Below, one piece after another: positions 12,152 to 24,895 of a DNA stretch of 64,000 nt (the first letter of the stretch is position 1; each line of letters opens with the position of its first letter). Origin of the DNA: Caprimulgus europaeus (Eukaryota; Chordata; Aves; Caprimulgiformes; Caprimulgidae); assembly GCA_907165065.1 (NCBI GenBank), contig OU015524.1:58941295-59005294 (forward strand), in the 5' to 3' direction. The translations under genes and the position numbers were made by a program. A model generated the notes under the pieces. The model was not told where the DNA came from, did not search any database, and worked only from the letters and a program-made list of their open reading frames with translations.

Positions 12152-12805
12152 GTAAGTACTGCCAGGGATAAAGCCTGGGCTATGGCGGTTGAAGTTGGTG
12201 GAGGGCTCCAGAGGCGGCTGTACAGAGACGTACAGAAATGCAGACGGGGGAGAGGCGCGCCCACTGAGAAGTGGAGCTCATGGGCTGACATGAGCTGACT
12301 GACTCGCTTAGCCTTGTGTGCGCAGATTAACAACCATACGTAGCTGTCACCACTTGCTCATTTTTTGCATGGATTAAAAATGGAAAGCCGATTTTTTTCC
12401 TGTTTTAATCAAGAGGCAGACAGGGCAGGAGGGCTGAGAGCCTTCCAGAGAAGGGCTTTATGACTGACTTGTGTGCGGTATCTTGCTGGTTCAGGGTCAT
12501 ACTTAAATGCTAGACTGGCTTGCAGAAAGATGAGAAGGGTGCAGTTTTACAAAGCTCTTTCTTTGTCCATTCACTGTTCAATAAACAGGCAAACGAAAGG
12601 ACCGAAGGGAACCAGAGTATCCAGAGCTCCCCCGATCAAACTCCTAATGAAAGTGTTAAGCAGCTGTAATACTGTGAGTGTCTTTATTGTTCAGCTCTGT
12701 CAACAGAGTGATTTTGAAAAGCTCTGATTTCTAAACCACAGCATTCAATTACCCACACAGTATCTTTGTTTTCTTGCCTAGTCAAAGACACTAAATGCTG
12801 GGAAC

Positions 12806-15800
12806 ATGGAGAGCCTGATTGAGTGCCAGTCAGAGGTAAGCAGCTGCTACTTTTCCCCTGTCCTTGGGTACTGATGTGAGATAACTTAGCAAAGTGAGGG
12901 TGTCCCCTTGTAGGAGCTGCCCGCTGCCCACCATTACCCTGGAGCAGGCAGAGCCTTTCAAAGGCAACTCCGTGCAGCGCTGTGCAGAAGGAGCGGGGCA
13001 TTGCTGTGAACAGCCAGCACGTTCCCTTGGCTCCTGAGGAACTTTGCTCAGGAATCTGGCAGGCTCTGAAACCATCAGAGCTTCCTGGAGAAGTCTGGGA
13101 GGAAAGCTCCAGAGCCACAGGAGGACACAGAAGAGCAGCCTGTGTCTGTCTGTGGCTTCTCTGGATCAAAAGAGCAGCCTGAAAGAGCATGGGGTTGTGA
13201 TGTGCCGGGCAGGTCTGGGGTGGCTGGCTGCAGGGTTTGCCACAAACCTAGTGCTGGGCCATGAGGCAGTGTCACTCCTGGACCAAGGCACCTCTTCAGT
13301 AGGTGTTAGGCTTGCTCTGGTTATTCCCCTGAGCCTCCCACAGATTTCTGAGGAGCTGCAGTGACTCGCTGGTGGCTCTCACTGCTGGTGGCAGCTCTGT
13401 AACACTAACACGCTTCTTGCAGGCTGATGCCAAGAAATGCTCCCCGCTGCTCCCAGAAGATACTGAAGACGGACTTTGCCACTCAGCTGGTGAGTTTTGA
13501 AAACAAACTGAGGAACTACCCTTTATATAATGCTTGCAAGCTGGTGCTTCTGCTTGCAAAACCAACCAAAACTGCATGCTTCACCTCTGAGAGCAACCCA
13601 CAGCCCTCAGCTCCATGCAGGAGACAGCTTAAGCCCTGAAGTGCCACTCACTTCCAAATGGCTTTCCCTTACGCTCAGTGGCAGAGGTGACAGTGCTGAG
13701 TGGCAGAGGTCTTGCATTCCTGTTCCCTGCACCTCACAGCCACCTTTCATTGTGTTCCTTGGCAGTGATGGGAAGTAAATACGCTCCTTTCTCACTTGAG
13801 CATCACCACTGAGGTGTGGCACTGCAAGCGAGTACCGAGTACCGCTACCAGCGGTTGCATGCCAGAGCGAATCAACCCTCCTGGCAGCAGCGACCGCACT
13901 TGTTTTCTCTCGCTGTGCAAAACCTCTGCACCCATAAACAACATTAGCAGGGGAGGGGCAGATTTGGAGCAGACCATCATACCAGAGCACTTTTTCAGGA
14001 GTCCCAGAAGCAACCATTTTTTATATGACATTATAATGTTGGATGACTTTCTCACAGCTTTTAACCCCTCCCTAACTTGGATTTGTGCTAAGCCACAAAT
14101 ACAGGTCCTGAGAACTTCTCATCTGTGTAAGACAACTTTATTTTAGAGCAGAAGGCAAGTCCTTTATAGGAAATTTGCAGAAGGCAACTGCTTTAGAAAG
14201 TTTTCTAGCAAAAGGATCCTTCTCTCATTGTTTCTGAAAGAGGAAAAAAAGCGACATCTCATCCCAATACAACCATCATCTCCAAATTTCTAGCATGCTC
14301 TCTTTAAGATGCAAATGCAAAACCCACGCTAAGAGATTTCTGACCCTGAAGCCAGTGAGGCCCTGCCGTGAAGCTCCCATCCTCTGGAGCAAATATCACC
14401 TTCCACTGGCTGTCTGGCAGGGGGCAAGCACTAGCTCTAGCAGGACCACTGTCATCAGAGCTGTCTCTGAAGCTAGCAGAGCTGGAGCTGTGTGTTTTCA
14501 TTTCAACCTGTGAAGGAGGCTGAAAAGCAGGAGCCCCTAGTTCCACTCTTGCTCTAGGGCTGGGGCACAGTCAGATTGCATAGTGAAAATTGTTGTCATT
14601 GCCAGCTGCCCAAGTGACATTATCTGCCCTAGATAGTTATCACAGAAACCGCTGCAATATCAAAAATCTGTACAAATGCTGTTTTGTATGCCTTGTATGT
14701 TCCCATTCTCTAAGAAGAAACAGTGACTAGAATGTAAAAAAACCAACCCCAAAACAGGAAAGGTGGTGTCCTTAGAGGGATGGTCACAGTTTTACAGTTT
14801 AGGCGGGTGTTTCCTTAGTAACCACTTTGTTGTCTTTCAATTTCCCCTGGTTCAGTTTGGGTTGTTTCAACATACATTTCTGCGCTGATGAAAGGCTGCA
14901 CAGAGCATGCTGCTTTTTTAAAAAATATTTTTTTCTTTCCTTTTGTTTGCAGCAGATGGAACAAAGAGAAGAAAGAAGGTGATATCACAGTCATTTACTC
15001 TGAGACGAAGCTCTACCAATGGGAATTCCCCAGGGCAGCTAGACTTGGGTGCCAAAATTGCTCTGTTTGGCCAGCCTCTGGCAATTATCTGTGGGGAAGA
15101 CGACACGCTGCCCCAGACAGTCCAGGTGAGTAAGCCTGGAGTTACAGTTATCACATCTCTGGCTTCCAGCATGAGGCAAGATCCCTAGTGCTGGTGCTGC
15201 AGCACCCAGATGAGTGATTTTGGTGTTTTGCCTCAACAAACATTCTTATAAGCGCTGGGCCCATCCCAGACGTAGAAAGGGTCAGGTCTGTGGGTTTTGT
15301 CCAGCCCACCCAGCTTTCACTGGAAGCAACTTTGAGTGGAAACAAGCCAGGACCAGGAATAGGAGAAGAAGATCTGCTCCTTAATATGAACATCTGTGAT
15401 TCTGCAGAAGTAATTTAAATTAATCTTTCAGCAGCATAAACTTCCAAGGATTTCTGTATTTCTCTGAAAAAAAGTGTTCAGCTATGGAGTGACACTGACA
15501 AATACCTAAACACTATCTTCTGGACAAAAACAGTCTTGTGACAGTTCTCCCAATGAATTGGCTTTTCCAATAGATGAGCTTTTGTCTTTTCTAAGTGATA
15601 TTTACCTGGCTTGGGAGGCGGTGGATTTGAACCAAGACTCACCCATTCCTGTCTGTTTTTGCTCCCTGCAGGATCTCCTAGCTATATTGTATGTGAAAGG
15701 ACCTTCCACTGAAGGGATATTCAGAAAAGCTGCCAATGAGAAAGCACGAAAGGAGTTGAAGGAGGACCTAAACAAAGGCGAGAATGTTGATTTGAAAAGC

Positions 15801-18800
15801 AAATCTGTGCACCTGCTGGCAGTGGTCTTGAAGGTGAGCTCCTCCAACCTGCAGCAGTGGGAGGGCATTGCTCATCTCCATAGGCCCACTCAGTGCCCAG
15901 AGCTGACTCCCTCGGTGGGACTCCAAGCTGAAAACAGAGCAAAGCCAGACTGAATGTTTCAGACTTAGGAAAGTTTGGCATTTTCCTTTTTCCACCTGAT
16001 TTTCAGTCCCACATATTGTGCCACTGATTTCCTGCACACCCATAGGAAACTCCCTTTGTCCTCCTCCTCAGCATCCACCCCAGGGAGGAATACTGAGATT
16101 TATTGATGGGGAAAATGCAGTTAAGAGCTAGGTCCTCTTACTACACCAATGCAATTGTACTTGGCATGTTCTTGTGGACGACACTGCTCTGCCAGTGATG
16201 ATGATCAGGTAGCTCTAGCTAGTTTGCCTCCTAGTGAGCCCATGTCACAAAGATGCTCCATCTGTGCTCAGGGGTAGTGTCCAAAGCCTCATCTAAATCT
16301 CTTGGTCTTGTAGGACTTCCTCCGAAATATTCCTTCCAAACTCCTGTCGGCTGACCTCTATGAGAAGTGGATGCAAGCTCTGGAGAAGCCAAGCAAGCAG
16401 GAAAAAATTGAAGAGTTGAAAGAGTAAGTTTTGCAACCAGAAAGTTTTGCAATCAGCCTCAATGTGGTGGACTGGCTGGTAGGGACCAGTGACATCTCAC
16501 AAAATTGCCATTTATATCAGCTCCCTGGGGTTTGGTTTAGAGGGCTCTAGCAGCAGCACCTCCTGAGGGTATCTGAGATTGCCCCACAAAACCACTAACG
16601 TAGAAAGAGGAGAGAGGCTGCAATGACAGGAGCCTTCACATCTGCTGGTGGTGAAGTCGGGCACGTGGAGACCATGGCTGTGTTTTGTCCTCTAGAAAGA
16701 GCAGATGTGGAGGCTGACTGGGAGCGCTCTGAGAGCTGCACAGCACAACCGCAGGCTTTCACGCGCCTTCGGGAAGCCTCCGGTGACATCTCCTGGTGTC
16801 ATCCCATCTACTCCAGTGCACAGACTGCTGTAATGTTTGCCTTGCAGTCAAGATCTTGTAATTCGAGGTCTTATAATTAACCACACGCTCAGCTGCTGTT
16901 GGGGATTTCTGAATGACACTTCTGCTAAGCAGTGGAAAAAGCACTCACGTGCCTCTCCCTGGAGGAAGCGTCGCCTGCCTGAGTTTAGTGGCGACTCGCT
17001 CAAATGAAGAAGTATCAGCCACTGCACCATGAATTAATGCCACACTTCGTTTGTGTTCATGCAGGGTGGCTGACAAACTGCCCAGACCAAACCTCGTCTT
17101 GCTCAAGCACTTGCTCTCTCTGCTCCACCACATCAGCCAAAACGCCGAGACCAACAGGATGGACTCCAGCAACCTGGCCATCTGCGTCGGCCCAAATATG
17201 CTGAGCCCAGAGACGGACAACACGCTCCCGCTGGAAGTGCAGAAGGAGATGAATGACAAGGTGTGTTGAACTCACCAAGCAGCCACCCGCTTCAGGGCAG
17301 CTCAGAGCCACCCACAGGGATCCCACTGCCATTGCCAAAGCTGAACAAAACAGCACCCCTGGACATTGGGGGTGCCCCTCGGCTCAGGTGCCAGCTCTGT
17401 GATGGGTGAGGCTGCCCCTCATCTCGCCTCCTCTGAGCAAAAGTAGCAGTTGCCTTTCAGTCCCCTACGTCGTATCAGAGCTCTGGAATACTTTGGACAC
17501 AGAGAGCAAGGGCTGTGGGCATTGCCACCTGTGGGCCCTCTGGACAGCGAGGCTGAAGCTGTGGCTGGTGGCACTTTGTTTGTATCAGGGCAGATCAGTT
17601 TGTCTGCAGCATCAGGCCTCATCCTCCAGAGTGGACTCACCCTCTGACTGTAAGCTAGGATTTTTGCCAAGAAAGGTTCGACCAGATGATCCTTGGTCCG
17701 TTCAAACCTTGTACTCTATGATTCAATGATTCTATGAGTTTGGCAGAAGCCACCTGGCTCTGTGCTGCCCTTCAGACAAAGACAGCAGGCAGGAGCAGAA
17801 AAGACTGTTTAATATATTTTCAGCCCTTTTGACCGAAACAAACTGTTTTCTGTGTGCAGGTGACAGTGTTGGTGGAGTTCCTCATAAACAACTGCTCAGA
17901 AATATTTGGAGAGGACATTGCCTTGTTTGTCTGTGCCTCAGCTGAGGAGTCACCAGAGCACACAGACAGCTCCACAGGTATGAGAACAGACTGGGGATGT
18001 CATAGAGTGGGGATGCTGGGCCAAATTCTTTAATTTTATATGGGAATACATCTGTGGAAACACAGAGTTGCGGAGGGTTCGAGACACTGTTGTAGTGCTC
18101 TTCTATAGGACCTCTTACTATATAGTTCCCTTTCATCCTCAGATGGTCAATGAAAACTAACAGGTGCTTTCTCCCCACAGAACATCTATGTGCTGTTCAT
18201 CAGAATGACTCTGCCTATGACAGCCCAGATCCTGAAGCTGAAGGCAGCTCCTGTTCCTTTCAGATGGAGCAGCCTAAAGGGAGGAGTACTAGTGTGAGCA
18301 GAAGATGTCCAACATGCATCTCTGCCCCTTTACTGACTAATTTCAGAAATGACATCAGCACAATGGACAGGAGGAGGTACTCAGAGCCAGATCTGTCCTT
18401 CCAGAATCGTCTTGAAGGCAGGATAAGGAAACAGAAGCTAAACAAAAGTGAGGACAATTTTCCAGTTCAGCAGAAACAACTAGGGTTGGAGGCACTGGAG
18501 AAACGGCTTGCAATCTTAGCTTCACAAATATCAACTGACTCTCTACCCAAAACATCCTCCAGTTGTTCCCTGGAGAGCTCTGATGGCTCAGTCTTCACCA
18601 GCTCCCCAGTAGTTTCACCCTCTAGTCCCAAAAAAACCTTTTTAAATAGGCCCCAGTCCTTTTCTACCAAGGCCACAGAAGACTGCAGTACATCTAGCAG
18701 AGAGATCAAAAAGCATTCCATGTCATTCTCTTTTGCAAACCGCAGGAAAACACTAATAAAAACCCAGAGTTGGGGGCCTGGAAAAAATATGGGTTTTCAG

Positions 18801-19358
18801 AGAGACAGTTTCACAAAGAAAGAAGATCATTTCTCCTGCAGAGTTGTCCAGAACAGCCCTGATGATGACAAACCATTGCCTATGGCGTATCAGCAAAGGC
18901 CCCGTTTCAGGTCAGCTGATGAAGTGTTCAGAGAGGTAGACCAGAGGAATCCTGGAAGTCCACCCTCTTATGAAGAGGCTACTAAAAACTGCCTGGCCAC
19001 TAACGTTACCTCCCACAATCTCACAGTTCAAACTATGAGATTAAAGTTGTCAAACCAGGATGCTTTGTCGCCTCATCCATGCAGCAGCTGTGCACCGGAC
19101 ACAGCACGTACAGCTCTAAGGGATCCACCCAGTGGCCGAGTTTCTGCAGCAAAGGATTCTGATGTGGAAACTCAAACCCTCAGTGTCACTGTTGGAATAA
19201 ACTCCCGTGTGAATTTACCTGTGACCCCAGGAGTCTACCGACTGAGAGCCATGTCTGAATCCTATCAAAAGAACAAACTTGAGTACGTGGCTCGGAGGTG
19301 CAGCCAGCCAGTTTTTGAGGTAGACCAGATCCAGTATGCTAAGGAATCCTATGTTTAA
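12806..19358 (+). CDS. TAGAP: T-cell activation Rho GTPase-activating protein (TAGAP), 8 coding exons, 677 aa
   Basis: TAGAP stimulates GTP hydrolysis by Rho-family GTPases in activated lymphocytes. Coding exons, all with AG/GT borders: 12806-12835, 13423-13489, 14953-15125, 15672-15833, 16314-16423, 17065-17260, 17860-17977, 18181-19358; phases join without a break to 677 codons. The RhoGAP domain spans about residues 70-265, with the arginine-finger motif GPSTEGIFRKAAN (Arg108), KLPRPN at 185-190 and the conserved Asn in SSNLAICVGPN. The Ser-rich tail in the last exon (392 residues) keeps the TAGAP blocks NDSAYDS, RRYSEP, SREIKKHSMSF, a PPSY motif (546-549) for WW domains, and RRCSQPVF plus QYAKESYV at the C-terminus. 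Start: the ATG within NMESLIECQSE aligns with the second Met of the long human isoform (731 aa). The in-frame residues before it (SKTLNAGN) are also conserved, so an upstream start in an unseen exon is possible. A NAGNAG acceptor at 14952/14955 may add or drop one residue. Confidence 0.96.
17675..17738 (+). repeat. CR1 3'-tail fragment in a TAGAP intron
   Basis: The phrases 'cgaccagatgatccttgg' and 'ccttgtactctatgattc' followed by 'aatgattctatga' match the last 60 bases or so of a sense CR1, ending in ATTCTATG units. It lies between the seventh and eighth coding exons and does not touch a splice site. Confidence 0.7.
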
Positions 19359-20430
19359 AAAGCCTATCCCTGCTCTTTGGACTGCACAAAGTAAATATTG
19401 TAAAAATAGACATTTTGCTCATCTTTTGTATGATTTTGCTTTCAAGAGACCACGAATAAGCTAGCTCTGCATGAACGTTTTTTCCTTGAGGCTCTCCTGA
19501 AATGTCTGTCAGCTTGACATGTCACATTCTTTCACCACGAGAGGTGGTGGTGGGGAAGACCTGTGTATTATTATGTAAAAATGTAAGTGAATATGCTGTA
19601 TATAACCTGTTGTGTGAGAAAACTAGTTAGTAGTTGATAAACAGTGTTGTATTTGTGTTGATAAAGTGTTGTATCCCCAAAAGGACAATTAAAAGGTTGG
19701 CAGGTCCAAAACCTGTCCCACCTTCCTTTTCTTTTCTGAATGGTCACAGACCCCATGCCATTTGTCGTGTGTGTGTGTGTGTGTGTCAGCCTAATGCAAT
19801 GCTTTGGTGATTTTCTGCATTAAGAACCAAGGAAGAGCTGTTTTGTCACCAAGGCCACTTTAAGCACTCTTCCATAATCCCCCTGTACCTGCTGCAATTC
19901 CCTCTTCCTGCTTACTGGTGATGAGAATGATCTGACCGCTCACCAGCATTTAGTGTTGTACACCAAGCCTGGGTTCAGAGCCACTGAAACCTTACAAGGT
20001 CATTATGGGAATGTATCAAGTAACCCTCATGTGGCCTGAGGTGCTTTTAGTCTAAATAAACAGACAGGCTAAACAGAAAGAGTATTGCTTTTATGAGGGA
20101 AAAAAACCTCAAACAACAAAACCCCCTGTAACGAAATATTCTCGATTCCATCTTTAAGTAGTTAAGTTTTTTTAAATGAGCTGCAACCCATTTAAAAAAA
20201 AAGAAAAAAGAAAAAAAAAAGGGGGACAAAAAAGAAAATAACAGGTAGTGTCCTTATAACCTTGTAAAAATAACTGGAAGTGCAATGTGGTTTTTACATG
20301 TAGGAACTTGTTTTGGTTAGCACTTACCTCCCCTTTTATGGCTCAGCGTAGTCTTGAACCAGGAGCAGGGAGACTTTTGTTCTTCTCCTGTGTAACTTCA
20401 CTACAATAAAATATTTTTCTGCATGAATGC
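19359..20430 (+). other. TAGAP: TAGAP 3'UTR with poly(A) signals
   Basis: Downstream of the stop codon no other gene begins. Canonical AATAAA signals occur at 20055-20060 and 20405-20410, the second followed by GT-rich sequence ('tgttcattgtctgtcttt'), a good cleavage-site context. A (GT)10 microsatellite at 19767-19786 and an A-rich tract at about 20192-20220 lie within it. Which signal is used cannot be told from sequence; an ATTAAA at about 19686 could give a short form. Confidence 0.5.
19767..19786 (+). repeat. (GT)10 microsatellite
   Basis: Ten uninterrupted GT units lie in the TAGAP 3'UTR. It is probably length-polymorphic. Confidence 0.9.
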
Positions 20431-20994
20431 TACACTGTTCATTGTCTGTCTTTAAAACAGCCAGGCACTACATGTACTGTACCTTTATACGGGTACTGCA
20501 GGTGTGCTTGAATGACATGGCTTATCTAAGCAGCGGGAAGGAAAGTAACTGACCAGCAGTACCACTACTATTGTTGTTGTAAGAGGCTGCAGGCTAGATT
20601 TTGGGAACAAATCCCTCTCTGTCAGGAAAACAAGTCACACTGCTATGGAACAGCAGTTATCAGTGAGGTGGACAGGCAGCTGCAAGAAGGCAATGCTGCT
20701 CCAAAAGTGGCGCAGATTAGAAAATAGCATACCAGCATCTCAGGTATGATGTTTGCCAGGTGTAGGTGTTTACAGGACACAGAGAAAGAGGAAGGAGAGT
20801 ACCTGGCCTGACAGGATAAAGAATGTGAGAAGGATCATACTGGTAGTTTGCAACTAGAGAAAATGCCACCTGACTCAGCCCCCGAAGCAGTGGCACTCTC
20901 CCTCCAAGCAAGCTGAATGAGAGGGCTCTGCTGCAAGCTGCAAAAGGCATTTGCCATTTTCTGGAATCTGCAACTCCTGAGTCACAAAACAGGT

Positions 20995-21227
20995 GAAGCT
21001 TGAGATGCTCCTGTCCAACCCTCTGCTCAAGTAGGGTCAGCTAGAGCAGGTTGCCCAGGACCATGTCCAGATGTTTTTTGAATATTTCCACAGATGGAGA
21101 CTCTGCAATATCTCTGGGCAAATTGTTCCCGTGTTTGACTGTCCTCACAGTGAAAAAGTGATTCCTTGCATTCAGATGGAATTCCATGTGTTCTAATTTG
21201 TGCCTGTTGCCTCTTGTCCTGTGTCAA
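20995..21227 (-). repeat. CR1 LINE fragment, antisense, older subfamily
   Basis: The + strand reads 'ctagagcaggttgcccagga', 'ccatgtccagatg', 'ggagactctgcaatatctct', 'ctcacagtgaaaaagtgatt' and 'cctgttgcctcttgtcctgt', the complement of a diverged CR1 3' region distinct from the younger copies at 8815 and 32379. It lacks a clean ATTCTGTG terminus and is eroded at both ends. Confidence 0.75.
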
Positions 21228-23895
21228 GTGGTCAGGACTTTTTCTTTTACTTTTTCTTTTGTAAAAAACACAAGCAACTTGCCCTCATGGTAGAACGAGT
21301 GTGAAGAAATAATCCACATGCAACGGAAGGGCTCAGAAGCCACAAAAGAGAAAACATGAACTTCAAAATGTACTCAACCAACAACATGGCTAATTCTTTG
21401 GTGACTCATTCTTTTTGACTGTGACAAGACTAAGGACATCAAGAAGAGGAACTGCTCGTTTCCCTTCCTCAGGAAGACCCTGGGAGAATAAGCATGGTCC
21501 CTTTACCACAGATGAGCAGAGTCTCTCTTTAGGTCCAAGTTATCCTAAGGCAGACCTCACAACCACACTGAGAAAGCTTACCTGGGCTCTAAATATTCAA
21601 TATAGATGAGCCTAAATCTTCTAGCTCTTGGGTAAGAAAGCCCATTTGGGACTTCTTGTAAGGTATTTCAATAGACTAAGAAAAAGGAAGAGAGAGGAGT
21701 TCTACACATTGTTAACGAACAAGGGGTAAGGTGAAGGAGTTGTATAAAAGAGTGGCCCAGTCCCCCTCACCTTGCTCTTGCATTTCTTCAAGTCCAGGAA
21801 ACACCATGATCAAACAAAATCCGAATATAAACAGACCCCAAAATATATTTACTCCCTCACTGATAGATAACTTTTGTCTTCCTCCATCACTTAAGACTTG
21901 TCTTTTTAGCTAGCATTATTTTCATGTCACATGTCACATGTTTTCCCTTCTATATAACCACTTAGGAGACGTCGAAAGACTAGACCGACACAGAATGCAG
22001 AGAGCTTTGCTTTAGCACTTACTTGTCTGCCTCCAGCTCAGAAAACAGCTTTAGTGTGCTACCAGCCCTCCCTACTGCATTCAAAGATCCACCTACCCTG
22101 GCCTGCAAGAGTAAAGCCCTTTAACTGCTGAATCCAACAAGTGAATTATCTGAGTGCCTTTGTCAAAGCTGCTTCTGACTCCTTAACCAGAAAGATCAAA
22201 TACTTGTCTACAGCTGGGTCAGCTGGAGATGGATTTTGGCACAAGAGTTGAATAATGACAGTGAGCCTCCCATTCTCCACAGGTTACTCCATCATCAGTA
22301 TTGCATCACTTGCTTCACACATCCAATTTTCAAATTAAATTTCATGAAGACACTCTAAACATACAAGGCATATAGGACTGGAAGAGGGAATAAAAGCAAT
22401 ATTAAAGCAGAAAATATAAGCCATGGCCTTGTAAGGCAATGCTGGAATTAAGGCTCTTGGTGCAGCCTGAATTCAGTTCCTTGTGTTTGCATCCTGCTGT
22501 TGTTTCAAATCACACGATGCACACTGTTCTTCCCCACAGGATGCACCTGCTCTGGGGAGGAACCAAGGTTGTGCAGCAAAGGAGAAAATTTCAGTTCTGG
22601 AATTCCCCAGCACAGCTTGCCTAGCAGGACACCTGAGCTTTGGACATATGTCTATGCCTGATTTTCTAGGATTTGAAAGAGACAACAGAGGAAAAAAGAA
22701 GTCCCTCATGGAGCAACATGCTCCTCTCTTTTCTTCCCCATGTTGTGCACTGGGGAGTTGCAAACTCTTGTTCTTTGCCACTTGAATTAGGACAGCAACT
22801 TACAGCAAAAGCACATTGTCATCAAGTCTACGGTCAAACATTAGTGAAGCCTGAGAGAAACACCATGCCTGCAGGTTTCACAAACATTCTGGCTGGCACT
22901 CAGGTGCAGACTGCAGACATAGACACTTATATTCAGTTATCTGTGTGCAAGCATTTATGTAAGCCTGTGTTTCATCTCCTGCACAGTCTGCATCTGAGTA
23001 TCTCTCTGGACTCCTGGGACTGAGTTGAGCGCAGGTGTAACACAGGTGCCTGGAAGTAGGTGTCTACAGTCACACAAGTATCTTAGGGCACCTTAAGGAA
23101 TTTTACAAGGCATCAGAAGTGGATACAGGTCCAGATATTTAGGCATCTGAATCTTTCCCTAAAATCTTCCCTGTCTGTGATGGGAGCTTAGACTCCCACA
23201 TCACATGTGTATAAATACATATATATATACACACATTTAGATATCTTGAATGTAGGTATCTCTAGGGCTGACACTTACTGCAGAGAAACCATAAAACTTG
23301 GAATTTTAGGCTCCATGTAAGCCTTCAAAGGAAGTGTTCTTGAGCAAGTACAGGTCTTCCTGCTTGGCCCCAGAGCTTGGGGCCTCCTGCTGCATCCCAC
23401 CACAGACAGCCCTGACTCAGACCTTCCTCTTCTCCACTCCTGACTCCTCATCTCTGCCTCATTTTCATTGCCTCTCCATTCCCAGCCTGCATTCCTCACC
23501 TCATCCAGTTATTTCTCTTTTAATTGAACAAAAAACAGGCTATCCCTGTGGACTTGCTGTCAAAGCCCCAGTTTCATTTCTGTCCTCTCCATCCCCAGAT
23601 TCACTTATCTCAGTCAGCCAGTTTCACTTTGCTTCTTCCAACCTTTCCACTTTTTTCCCTCATATCTGCACTGGTTGTTATTGCAATGAGCCCCACCAAT
23701 ACTCATCTAGTCTCAGTCTCACACACTTGTCCCCCTTGTTTTAGTCTCTGCATATGCAGAGATTCAGAATAAGAGAAGGAAACATCTCTGCAAGCCACAA
23801 GAGAAAAAATACAATTCATAAAGTCCAGTGATGATCTCAGTTCACAGCTGTAAGCATGGACATCCTCTAGGATGAAACTTCTATGGACGGAGGTC

Positions 23896-23923
23896 CTTGC
23901 TGAAACCTTGGGGTTTCAGCAAG
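23896..23923. repeat. Perfect 12-bp hairpin with a 4-base loop
   Basis: The arm 'cttgctgaaacc' (23896-23907), loop TTGG and arm 'ggtttcagcaag' (23912-23923) are exactly self-complementary. The stem stops there, with flanking bases mostly mismatched, so it is shorter than a normal pre-miRNA. It may be a small fold-back repeat or a chance palindrome. Confidence 0.8.
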
Positions 23924-24835
23924 AGATCTGCACATCTCTTGTTGTGGGGAAGTATGGGCTCTCAGCTACTTCATAAGGAGATGTGGAGATAGGTTAAGGC
24001 AAAATAACAAGTCAAAATGAGCCCTTTTCCCCTACACCTCAAAGCTGTTATCTGAAGGGCATCTCTTTCTGGGAACTGTGAAAATTATTGAGACCGTGAA
24101 TCCTCCACAGGAAGAACAACTGCTGGCCAGCTAACAACGATGCACAAGCTACTACAATGGCCACTTTCCATAATATCTTCCACGACATAGTCCAATCCAT
24201 CACTTCACTGGACATGGTCACAGAACAGAACTGCTTCTCTACATAAGATCTTTCTTCTGTATTTTCCCCCCATGATTGCCACCTGTGTACCCCAGGCAGA
24301 AGATGTAACACTTGAGATTGCTGGTACAAACCCATACCAAAAATATTAATGGAAGGAATTCTACCAACTTTATAGTAACTAGTAGCTTGGAGGTGCCCAC
24401 GCTTTGTATTTGGCATTTCTTTACAACACAAACACTTGGCTTTCTTTTTTCAGGTGCACTTGGCTCTTCAGAGTTTCTTACTCTCTATTTAGTTTACAAA
24501 ACAGGATTTGAAAACTTCTTCTTTGGACATTATGTAAATGGAGGACAAGACTGCATGCCCTGCATTGACAAACATCACTTGGAGTTCAATAGCTCATATT
24601 AGGGAAGGTAGGACATCCTGTTTCTCACCCCGAACTCTGTGTCTGTTGGGACTGAACCACTCTGTAGGATGTGACTGTGCTCCACAAATCTGACACCTAA
24701 AATAAAGCCAAGAACTCGTGAATTTTTTTGTGATAGGACTGTATCTCTTCAGCTTTTTGCTTAGAAATTGATCCCTATATTTTCCTGTAGCACTAAAGCC
24801 AAAATTGATGGCTTTGGGATTCTGCTTGGACTTTG

Positions 24836-24895
24836 ATGTTAAAAACCTAATAGTAATGTTAAAAACCTGATAGTAATGTTAAAAGCTAATGATAA
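24836..24895 (+). repeat. 20-bp tandem repeat, three copies
   Basis: The unit 'atgttaaaaacctaatagta' is repeated at 24856-24875 with one change and at 24876-24895 with several changes. It is a small intergenic minisatellite. Confidence 0.85.

Noticed and set aside
12473..12727. 84-codon + strand frame in TAGAP intron 1
   Set aside because: It does not match the TAGAP N-terminus and lacks suitable splice borders in phase.
23334..23744. 136-codon Ser/Pro-rich + strand frame
   Set aside because: Low-complexity pyrimidine-rich DNA gives this composition; no splice sites or conserved motif.
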